A stretch of DNA of 6,522 nucleotides from DASTPP01 sp035762175. GTDB taxonomy: Bacteria > Myxococcota_A > Polyangia > Polyangiales > Polyangiaceae. The position numbers and the translations under genes are program-made. The notes below the pieces were generated by a model, which was not told the origin of the DNA, did no database searches, and was given only the letters and a program-made list of their open reading frames with translations. The stretch covers positions 1 through 6,522 of the forward strand of contig DASTPP010000182.1 in assembly GCA_035762175.1 (NCBI GenBank), given 5' to 3'. Below are positions 1 through 5,197 of the stretch, piece after piece (the first letter of the stretch is position 1; every line of letters begins with the position of its first letter).

Positions 1-727
1 GGGGCCGGGCGGCGCCCTCGTGCGGGCGAGCGCGGAGGTCGGCGGCGGGGCGCGCCGGGGCGGCCTCGGGCGGCCTCGGGCGGGCCTCGGGCGGCCTCGG
101 GCGGGCCTCGGGCGGGGCGGGGGTCTCGCCCGGGGCGCGACCGCGAGCCTCGGCCGCGGGGCGAGGGGCCTCGGCGGCGGGGCGCAGGGCCTCGGCCTGG
201 GGGCGCGGGGCCTCGGCCTGGGGGCGCGGGGCCTCGGCCCGGGCGCGGGCGTTCGCCTCGGGCACCGAGCGGACGGTGGGGGTCGGGGTGCGGGGGCTCG
301 AGAGCTCGGCGCGCGAGGGCGGGGCGCTCGGCCGCTGGGGGGTGGGCGGGGCGCTTGGCTGCTGGGCGGGGCGGGGGCTCGGGGCGGTGGGGCGGGCCTC
401 GGCCACGCCGGCGGGGCCCGTTTCGACGCGGCCGCGCACGAGCGAGCCCTCGCCGATGGACACGCTCGGGGCGAAGAGGTTGCCGACCACGCGGGCGCCG
501 CGCTCGAGCGAGATGCTCTGCTCGGCGTACAGGTCGCCGACGACGGTGCCCTCGACCGCGACGCGCGCCGCCCGGACGTTGGCCCGCACGAGCGCGCCGG
601 CGCGGATCGTCACCGCCCCGGCGAGCGTCACGTCGCCCTCGATGCGCCCTTCGACGGCGAGGTCGCCCTCGCCGCGGATGTGGCCGCGCAGGAACGACGC
701 GGCTCCGAGAATGGTCTGTCCGGCCAT
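1..727 (-). CDS. Bactofilin with long Pro/Ala/Arg-rich C-terminal tail (3' end cut by window edge)
   Basis: Bactofilins self-assemble into nucleotide-independent filaments that act as cytoskeletal scaffolds for envelope or chromosome-segregation proteins. Here 242 codons are visible, starting at the ATG at 727 (MAGQTILGAASFLRG) and open to the left edge. Residues 1 to about 104 form a typical bactofilin beta-helix: short strands with a recurring G-x-V/I pattern (GEGDLAVEGRIEGDV, GTVVGDLYAEQSI, GARVVGNLF). From about residue 105 the protein is low-complexity and presumably disordered, with heptads of the A-E-A-P-R-P-Q type and then P-P-E-A-R-P-R repeats. The start is supported by alignment with the gene at 1459 (GHIRGEGDL versus GRIRGEGDL) and by a GAAGAG Shine-Dalgarno-like site 9 bases upstream (737-742). 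It overlaps the preceding bactofilin by 100 bases in another frame, and it lies in the same frame as the bactofilin at 1459 with no stop between them. A gene caller could therefore report 1459 to the edge as one gene. Function in this organism is unknown. Confidence 0.9.
   Translation of the reverse strand, partial: MAGQTILGAASFLRGHIRGEGDLAVEGRIEGDVTLAGAVTIRAGALVRANVRAARVAVEGTVVGDLYAEQSISLERGARVVGNLFAPSVSIGEGSLVRGRVETGPAGVAEARPTAPSPRPAQQPSAPPTPQRPSAPPSRAELSSPRTPTPTVRSVPEANARARAEAPRPQAEAPRPQAEALRPAAEAPRPAAEARGRAPGETPAPPEARPRPPEARPRPPEAAPARPAADLRARPHEGAARP
59..121. repeat. Tandem 21-base repeats encoding P-P-E-A-R-P-R in the bactofilin tail
   Basis: The unit gcgggcctcgggcggcctcg-g occurs at 80-100, imperfectly at 101-121, and in a shortened form just before at 57-79. 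On the minus strand it encodes P-P-E-A-R-P-R. The 21-base period keeps the reading frame, so repeat number can change without breaking the gene. Confidence 0.8.
147..251. repeat. Five 21-base units encoding A-E-A-P-R-P-Q-type heptads
   Basis: Five units follow one another, each containing ggcctcgg followed by a G-rich stretch; the two central units (around 188-230) are identical. On the minus strand they read A-E-A-P-R-P-Q twice, then A-E-A-L-R-P-A, A-E-A-P-R-P-A and A-E-A-R-G-R-A. They lie in the disordered tail of the third bactofilin. Confidence 0.8.
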
Positions 728-1095
728 GGGGTGGGGCTCTTCGCGCGCCCGCGGGGGGCGCGGCGGGCGGGGGGTAACGATCCGACGTCCATGTCGACGT
801 TGCCCTTGAAGCTGGCCCCGTCGGCGATCGTCAAGCGGGCGGCCCTCACGTCGCCGACGAGGCGCGCGCCGGCCTGCAGGTCGACCCGCTCGGTGGCGAC
901 GACGTCGCCGTTGATGGTGCCGGCCACGACCACGCTCGCGGCCGCCACCTGCGCGTCGACGACGGCGGCCGAGGCGACGCTGAGCGACTCTTTCGTGCTC
1001 ACGCGGCCCCGCAGGGTGCCGGCGATCTCGACGTCTTCGTCGGACGTGAGCTCGCCTTCGATGGTGATGCCTTGGGCGATGAAGGTGTTGGCCAT
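628..1095 (-). CDS. Bactofilin, middle gene of the tandem set
   Basis: A 155-residue protein whose first ~105 residues are a compact bactofilin domain: MANTFIAQGITIEGELTSDE at the start, a G-T-L-R-G-x-V turn, V-A-G-T-I-N-G-D-V in the middle, and A-D-G-A-S-F-K-G-N-V-D-M-D at the end. That ending is typical of short myxobacterial bactofilins, which usually stop within a few residues. Here the frame instead continues for about 50 residues of Pro/Arg/Ser-rich sequence to a TGA at 628, because no stop exists in any minus-strand frame between 831 and 630. The tail is antisense-like in composition and overlaps the first 33 codons of the next bactofilin, so it may be non-functional read-through. The ATG at 1095 follows a TAG (1102-1104) by 6 bases and lacks a purine-rich ribosome site, which suggests translation coupled to the upstream gene. 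It belongs to a different bactofilin subtype from its two neighbours, which resemble each other more closely. Confidence 0.88.
   Translation of the reverse strand: MANTFIAQGITIEGELTSDEDVEIAGTLRGRVSTKESLSVASAAVVDAQVAAASVVVAGTINGDVVATERVDLQAGARLVGDVRAARLTIADGASFKGNVDMDVGSLPPARRAPRGRAKSPTPWPDRPFSEPRRSCAATSAARATSPSKGASRAT
660..690. repeat. 31-base direct repeat shared by two bactofilin genes, copy 1
   Basis: Matches 1380-1410 at 30 of 31 bases, the only difference being T at 681 against C at 1401. It encodes R-G-H-I-R-G-E-G-D-L near the start of the third bactofilin. The copies are exactly 720 bases apart, a multiple of three. Confidence 0.85.
737..742 (-). promoter_or_regulatory. Shine-Dalgarno-like site for the third bactofilin
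   Basis: GAAGAG on the minus strand, 9 bases before the ATG at 727. It supports 727 as an independent start even though the preceding gene's frame runs through it. Confidence 0.55.
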
Positions 1096-1101
1096 GGGGG
1101 T

Positions 1102-1459
1102 CTAACGGGAGGAGTTCGGCGGGCAGGTCGAAGTCGGCGTCGAAGTCGGCCGAGAGCCGGGCGCCCTCGTGGACGCGCACGCTGCCGCCGCGCAGGCGGC
1201 CGCGCACCGTGGCGCCGGCCATGATGGTGATGCCGCCCTCGGCGCGCACGTCGGCGACGACCTCGCCGGCGACCACGACCTCGGAGGCGGCGAGCGTCTC
1301 GCCCCGCACCGCGCCGCCCTCGGCGACCGTGAGCGTGCCGCGCAGCTCGACCTCGCCCTCGAGCGTGCCGAGAATGCGCAGGTCGCCCTCGCCGCGGATG
1401 CGGCCGCGCACCGTCGTCGCCGGGCCGACAATGGCCTCACCCGTGTCGCTCGTCGCCAT
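1102..1459 (-). CDS. Bactofilin, first gene of the tandem set; apparent 1-base frameshift at its 3' end
   Basis: Starts at the ATG at 1459 (MATSDTGEAIVGP). It shows a bactofilin beta-helix over about 112 residues: RGRIRGEGDLRILGTLEGEV, GTLTVAEGGAVRGETL, VVVAGEVVADVRAEGGI, GATVRGRLRGGSVRVHEGAR. It ends with an acidic ADFDADFDLPAELL. Just beyond this, the reading frame does not meet a stop. A TAG lies at 1102-1104 but is one base out of phase. Removing one C from the CCC at 1107-1109 would give E-L-L-R-stop, a natural-looking 118-residue protein ending 6 bases before the next ATG. The coordinates given include that inferred stop, so the length is not a multiple of three. The alternative is that translation continues unchanged into the frame of the third bactofilin (to the left edge), passing out of frame through the middle gene. 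A weak GAGG lies about 11 bases upstream of the start. This could be a genuine frameshift, a sequencing error or a rare recoding event; I cannot tell which. Confidence 0.75.
1380..1410. repeat. 31-base direct repeat shared by two bactofilin genes, copy 2
   Basis: Partner of 660-690. Encodes R-G-R-I-R-G-E-G-D-L in the first bactofilin, at the equivalent position of the domain. Confidence 0.85.
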
Positions 1460-1481
1460 CTGCTGGGTCGCCTCGGGGCCG

Positions 1482-1497
1482 GGGCGGGCACCCGCCC
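1482..1497. other. Short GC hairpin in the leader of the first bactofilin
   Basis: GGGCGGG at 1482-1488 and CCCGCCC at 1491-1497 are perfect inverted repeats around a 2-base centre (effectively a 6-bp stem with a 4-base loop). It lies 23 bases upstream of the ATG at 1459 and could affect translation or transcription of the bactofilin genes. No known regulator site is recognised. Confidence 0.35.
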
Positions 1498-1561
1498 GCC
1501 CGGCGTGGGGCGGCCATAGCACGCGCGGCCCGCCGCGGGGAACCTCGTTCGCGCGCCCGGC

Positions 1562-1582
1562 CCCGCGGGCCGCCCCCGCGGG
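1562..1582 (-). terminator. Possible terminator-like hairpin after the barrel-protein gene
   Basis: Two copies of the self-complementary CCCGCGGG (1562-1569 and 1575-1582) flank a 5-base loop, giving an 8-bp all-GC stem starting 34 bases after the barrel gene's stop codon. There is no following U tract, so a classical intrinsic terminator is not proven; it may instead stabilise the mRNA 3' end. Confidence 0.3.
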
Positions 1583-1603
1583 CGGGCGGGCGGGCGGGCG
1601 GGC
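1580..1603 (+). repeat. (GGGC)6 simple repeat with G-quadruplex potential
   Basis: Six uninterrupted GGGC units on the plus strand, i.e. six G3 runs separated by single C bases. This pattern fits a short-loop G-quadruplex on the plus strand, which is the template strand for the flanking minus-strand genes. It overlaps the right arm of the hairpin at 1562-1582. Confidence 0.8.
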
Positions 1604-1616
1604 GCGGCGCGAGCCC

Positions 1617-2480
1617 TCAGAACGAATAGCCGAGCGCGAGCGAGCCGAGAAATTGCAGCGTGCCGCTCGAGACGCAGGCCGCTTCGCTGTTGGAGCGCGC
1701 CTTGCCGTCGTCGCACGACGACTGCCGCCCGTCGATGCGCGGCGGGCCGACCACGAGCAGCCGCTCTTTCGCGTTCGGCACGACGCCGATGCCGATCGAG
1801 GTGCTTATCGAGAAACCCACGTCGGGGATGGGGAAGAACTGGTTGCCGACCACGGCCCCGAGCAGCACGTCGCCGTACGAGAGCGAGGCGTAGTCGCTCT
1901 TCGCCTTGTACCCGTGGTAGCCGACGACGCCCTTGGCGAACCAGCCCTCGAGCGCAGTGCCCTCGAAGTAGACGCCCACCTTGCCGTCGATGCCGAAGCC
2001 CGTCGCGGAGTATTCGAACTGCTTGGTGCCCGGGATACCGAACGCGTACGAGGGCGAGAGTTCGAACGAGATCGGCCCGTAGACGGCCACCTCGCCCTCG
2101 AGCGAGGCGCGCTTCGAGAGCAGATCGAGGGGGTTGGCGCGGATGCTCAACAAAAGAGGCTCGGGCTCGCTCGACATCGGCGGCCCGTAGCCGCCCGGCG
2201 GTTGGCCGTAGCCGGGCGGCGGCTGGCCGTAGCCGCCCGGCGGGGGCTGCCCATAAACCGGCGGCTGGCCGTAGCCGGGCGGCGGCTGGCCGTACGGCTG
2301 GCCGTAGCCGGGCGGGGGCTGGCCGTAGCCCGGGGGGGGCGGCTGGCCGTAGCCGGGCGGCGGGGCGCCCTGGGGGGGGGCGCCCCAGCCGCCGTCGGGC
2401 GGGGGCGTCTGCGCCGACGCGGCGAGCGGCGCGAGGGCGAGCGACAAAACGCAAGCGGCAGTTCTAAGGGCCGGGCGCAT
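1617..2480 (-). CDS. Outer-membrane beta-barrel protein with Pro/Gly/Tyr/Gln repeat spacer
   Basis: A 287-residue exported protein. Residues 1-23 are a classical signal peptide (MRPALRTAACVLSLALAPLA, cleavage expected after A-S-A). Residues 24-101 are a Pro-rich spacer dominated by P-P-P-G-Y-G-Q repeats. Residues 107-287 look like a small beta-barrel: alternating hydrophobic/polar strands (SLEGEVAVYGPISFELSPSY, GKVGVYFEG, VGFSISTSIGIGVV), a loop with two cysteines (C256, C269) that could form a disulfide, and a terminal strand ending L-A-L-G-Y-S-F. A C-terminal Phe is the usual signal for BAM-mediated outer-membrane insertion. It resembles small myxobacterial porin-like or DUF3575-type barrels; the substrate is unknown. 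The open frame extends upstream to an ATG at 2570, but the ATG at 2480 is chosen because it puts the signal peptide at the N-terminus. No good Shine-Dalgarno site is visible there. The early coding region carries C9 and C8 homopolymers. The protease gene at 2636 is divergently oriented. Confidence 0.85.
   Translation of the reverse strand: MRPALRTAACVLSLALAPLAASAQTPPPDGGWGAPPQGAPPPGYGQPPPPGYGQPPPGYGQPYGQPPPGYGQPPVYGQPPPGGYGQPPPGYGQPPGGYGPPMSSEPEPLLLSIRANPLDLLSKRASLEGEVAVYGPISFELSPSYAFGIPGTKQFEYSATGFGIDGKVGVYFEGTALEGWFAKGVVGYHGYKAKSDYASLSYGDVLLGAVVGNQFFPIPDVGFSISTSIGIGVVPNAKERLLVVGPPRIDGRQSSCDDGKARSNSEAACVSSGTLQFLGSLALGYSF
2181..2361. repeat. Degenerate tandem repeats encoding P-P-P-G-Y-G-Q spacer
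   Basis: About eight imperfect copies of a unit built on ggctggccgtagccgggcgg, mostly 18 to 24 bases long. On the minus strand they encode the Pro/Gly/Tyr/Gln spacer (residues 40-100) of the outer-membrane protein. All unit lengths keep the frame. Confidence 0.85.
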
Positions 2481-2635
2481 GGGTCGACATACTAGCCGAA
2501 GCGCGGCCCCACGCACCGGTCGTGGGGAAAACCCAAACAAAGTCGGAGGGCTGTGGGTAGAAGTAGGCAAGGTCGCCCCTGCGCGCCCTTCAAACGACGC
2601 TAGCTCTGGCCCGTTCGGACGCCTAGCATCGAGCC
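2481..2635. promoter_or_regulatory. Divergent intergenic region between barrel-protein and protease genes
   Basis: A 155-base non-coding gap between two divergent starts. Its centre (about 2525-2575) is clearly less GC-rich than the rest of the window, as expected of a promoter region. Possible weak -10-like elements are TAGTAT on the minus strand (2488-2493) and TAGCAT on the plus strand (2624-2629), but neither has a convincing -35 partner. A short GAG lies 3 bases before the protease GTG. No operator is recognised. Confidence 0.4.
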
Positions 2636-5197
2636 GTGTTGCACCGTCGTTCCTTGGTGGTTTCCCTGGTTGCGATCGCCTTGGGCTTGGGGGCGTCGGG
2701 GGCGTCGGGCGCCCCGACTGCGCCCGCGTCGTACGTCGCGCCGGGGCGCTGGCCTGCCCTGCTCGCGGCGGGGGGGCGGCGTCCGGCGGTGGCGTCGCCG
2801 GGCAGCGGCCGGGTGCCGGTGACCTTCCGGCTGGCCCCGGGCGAGTCGGCGGCGGGGCTCGGCGCCGTCGAGCTCGCCCCGGGGCTGGCGGCGAGGCGCG
2901 TGCCCTACGACGAGCTCGGGGCGTTCGTGGCGGCGAACGCGGGGCGGCGGCCCTGGGTCTCGCCGCCGCTGCGCCCGCTGCTCGATCGCTCGGGCACGCA
3001 CTGGACGCGGGCGAACGAGGCGCACGCGCAGGGCGCGTCGGGCCGCGGGGTCGTCGTCGCGGTCATCGACACGGGGCTCGACTTCGGGCACCCCGACTTC
3101 CTCGACGCGTCGGGCAAGACGCGCGTCGCCTGGATGCTCGACTTCGGGCGCGAGCCGCTCGGCCTGCACCCCGAGCTCGAGGCGAGCTTCGGGTGCGCGG
3201 GCCAGCCCGAGGGCGAGGGCTGCGCGGTGCTCGACGCGGCCGACATCGAGCGCGAGCTGGCCCGGGCGGACGCGCCCTCGGGCGACGAGGTCGGGCACGG
3301 CTCGCACGTGACGAGCATCGCGGCGGGCAACGGCGGCCCGATGGCGCGCTACGTCGGCATCGCGCCCGAGGCGACGATCATCGCGGTGCGGGCGCAGCGC
3401 CGGGGCCCGGGCGGCGGCATCGACGACGCGAGCGTCATCGGCGGGGCGCGCTTCGTGTTCGAGCGCGCGGCCGAGCTCGGCATGCCGGCGGTGGTCAACG
3501 TCTCGCTCGGCGGCGACTTCGGCCCGCACGACGGCTCGAGCCCCCTCGAGCAGGGGCTCGCCTCGCTCGTCGGCGAGGGGCGCCCGGGGCGGGCCATCGT
3601 CGTCGCGGCGGGCAACTCGGGCGGGCTCTGCGTGCCCGACGACGGCCGCGTGCTCGGCGGGCACACCGAGGCGCGCGTGCTCGAGGGCGCGACGACGCGC
3701 CTGCCGATCGAGGTCGAGGGCGTCGACCCCGAGAGCCCGGTCGACGGGGCGCTCTACGTGTGGGTGACCTTCCAGCCCGGCGACGAGGTGTCGGTCGGCA
3801 TCGAGAAGAACGGCCAGACGCTGCTCGCGCCGGTGCCGCCCGGGCGCGAGGCGTCGGTCGACGACCCGAAGGGGCGCCAGCGGGGCGAGGAGGGCATCTC
3901 GGCGGCGGTCATCAACGGCCACTCGGACGACGCCCCCGAGGTGCGCGAGGGCACCAACGGCGCCATCGTCGTCGTCGACGGGGCCTGGGTCGGGTCCGAC
4001 GCGTTCGCGGTCACGCTGACCGGCCGCGGCACCGCGCGCGCCTGGCTGCAGGGCGCCGGCGGCGCCGAGACCGCGGGCTGCTCGGGGGCGCTCTTTCCGC
4101 GGGCCGTGAAGGAGGGCACGATCAACATCCCCGCCTCGCACCCCGACTTGCTCGCGGTCGGCTGCACGCTCAACCGCAGCGACTGGCGCACCGCCGCCGG
4201 CCAAGAGGTCGGCATCTCGCGCCTCGGCGCGGTCGAGGACCCGCCGGGCGACACGACGTGCTACTTCAGCTCCGCCGGGCCGAACGCCCTCGGCGCCCCG
4301 AAGCCCGAGATCTCGGCCCCGGGCGCCTTCGTCGCCGCCGCCATGGGCGCCTCGGCGCGCCCGTCGACCAACCCCGGCAGCATGTTCGCCTCGCCCTCGG
4401 GCTCGTGCCCGAACGGCGACGAGTGCCTGGTCGTCGACGAGGGCCACGCCATCGCCTCGGGCACGAGCATGTCCTCGCCCCACGTGACCGGCGCGGTCGC
4501 GCTCTTGCTCGAGCGGCGGCCCGACCTGACCGAGCCCGAGATCATCGCGCTCTTGCAGGCCGGCGCCCGGAGCTTCGAGGGCGTCGTGTCGTACGACTTC
4601 CAGGCGGGCCCGGGCGCGCTGTCGGTGACCGGCGCGCTCGCGGCGCTCGAGGAGCGCGACCACCCGCGGGGGCTCGCGCCCGACCCGGCCCGCAGCTGGG
4701 TGCACCTCTCGACCGGCCTCGCGCGGCCCGACGGCCGCTCGCCGGTCGTCGTCACGGTGCAGGCGCGCGCCGCCGACGGCTCGGCCGCGCACGGCTTCCC
4801 GGGCGCGCTCGAGCTGCGCGCCGAGGGCGCCGTCGTGCTCGCGCCGCTCGCGCCCCGGGCGCCCGGGCTCTGGCAGGCGACGCTCGCGGCGCCGCCCGGG
4901 CTCGGCGGCGGCGTGCTGCGCGTCGCGGCGGCCTACGAGGGGGCCCAGCTCGGCGCCGAGAAGTCGCTGCCCGTCGAGGTCGACGCCTGGGCGGCGCAGG
5001 GGGCGGCGCGGGCGCGCGGGGGCTGCGCGGCGGCCGCCGTGCCGCCGCCCCCGCGGGCGGCGCGGGCGGCGGGCGCGCTCGCGGGCTTGGCGGCGCTCGC
5101 GCTCACTCGGCGAAGAGGGCGAGCGTGCCGGCGTGCGGCTCGTAGGGCCACTCGTCGGGCCGGAAGGGCGAGCCCGGGCCCTCGTCGCCCACGTTGA
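2636..5197 (+). CDS. Secreted S8 (subtilisin-like) serine peptidase with insertion domain and MYXO-CTERM-like tail
   Basis: An 853-residue endopeptidase predicted to act outside the cytoplasm. The start is GTG at 2636 (a TTG follows directly), giving a signal peptide MLHRRSLVVSLVAIALGLGA with cleavage near residue 26. Residues ~55-120 probably form a propeptide. The catalytic domain has Asp145 (VAVIDTGLDFGHPDF), His221 (GHGSHVTS), oxyanion Asn327 (AAGNSGG) and Ser611 (GTSMSSPHVTG), so the triad is intact. Asn to Ser spans 284 residues against about 66 in subtilisin, because a beta-rich domain is inserted (roughly 340-535). The fold resumes with C-Y-F-S-S-A-G-P and K-P-E-I-S-A-P-G. Residues ~680-785 look like a beta-sandwich. 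The C-terminus has Gly-Gly-Cys797, a prolines stretch, a short hydrophobic segment (811-823) and an Arg cluster, resembling a MYXO-CTERM anchor. The last ~25 Arg-rich residues are encoded opposite the convergent lipoprotein gene and may be incidental. Several cysteines suggest disulfides. The substrate cannot be inferred. Confidence 0.92.
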   Translation: MLHRRSLVVSLVAIALGLGASGASGAPTAPASYVAPGRWPALLAAGGRRPAVASPGSGRVPVTFRLAPGESAAGLGAVELAPGLAARRVPYDELGAFVAANAGRRPWVSPPLRPLLDRSGTHWTRANEAHAQGASGRGVVVAVIDTGLDFGHPDFLDASGKTRVAWMLDFGREPLGLHPELEASFGCAGQPEGEGCAVLDAADIERELARADAPSGDEVGHGSHVTSIAAGNGGPMARYVGIAPEATIIAVRAQRRGPGGGIDDASVIGGARFVFERAAELGMPAVVNVSLGGDFGPHDGSSPLEQGLASLVGEGRPGRAIVVAAGNSGGLCVPDDGRVLGGHTEARVLEGATTRLPIEVEGVDPESPVDGALYVWVTFQPGDEVSVGIEKNGQTLLAPVPPGREASVDDPKGRQRGEEGISAAVINGHSDDAPEVREGTNGAIVVVDGAWVGSDAFAVTLTGRGTARAWLQGAGGAETAGCSGALFPRAVKEGTINIPASHPDLLAVGCTLNRSDWRTAAGQEVGISRLGAVEDPPGDTTCYFSSAGPNALGAPKPEISAPGAFVAAAMGASARPSTNPGSMFASPSGSCPNGDECLVVDEGHAIASGTSMSSPHVTGAVALLLERRPDLTEPEIIALLQAGARSFEGVVSYDFQAGPGALSVTGALAALEERDHPRGLAPDPARSWVHLSTGLARPDGRSPVVVTVQARAADGSAAHGFPGALELRAEGAVVLAPLAPRAPGLWQATLAAPPGLGGGVLRVAAAYEGAQLGAEKSLPVEVDAWAAQGAARARGGCAAAAVPPPPRAARAAGALAGLAALALTRRRGRACRRAARRATRRAGRASPGPRRPR

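Noticed and set aside
61..251. Possible CRISPR-like array in the repeated DNA
   Set aside because: The repeats are contiguous 21-base coding units with no unique spacers, and they translate to regular heptads in a known protein.
20..1105. A 361-codon plus-strand open frame opposite the bactofilins
   Set aside because: Its Gly/Arg/Ala repeats are the antisense image of the bactofilin tail repeats and domains.
1437..1517. A 26-codon minus-strand ORF from the ATG at 1517, overlapping the first bactofilin's start
   Set aside because: Pro/Arg/Gly-rich with no clear ribosome site. A leader peptide is possible, but nothing supports it beyond position.
1540..1550. GAAC-N3-GTTC palindrome resembling a LexA box
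   Set aside because: The spacer is 3 bases rather than the 4 of the GAAC-N4-GTTC box, no SOS gene is nearby, and a single 11-base site is expected by chance.
1102..2454. A 450-codon minus-strand open frame across the barrel gene and first bactofilin
   Set aside because: Out of frame with both recognisable proteins and Arg/Ala/Pro-rich; only its terminal TAG is of interest as the inferred stop of the first bactofilin.
2481..2570. Start of the barrel protein at the upstream ATG at 2570
   Set aside because: It would place 30 residues before a clear signal peptide and lies in the less GC-rich intergenic region; the ATG at 2480 fits an exported protein.
2479..5145. An 888-codon plus-strand open frame overlapping the protease
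   Set aside because: Low-complexity Arg/Gly/Ala translation in the wrong frame; the real protease frame carries the S8 motifs.
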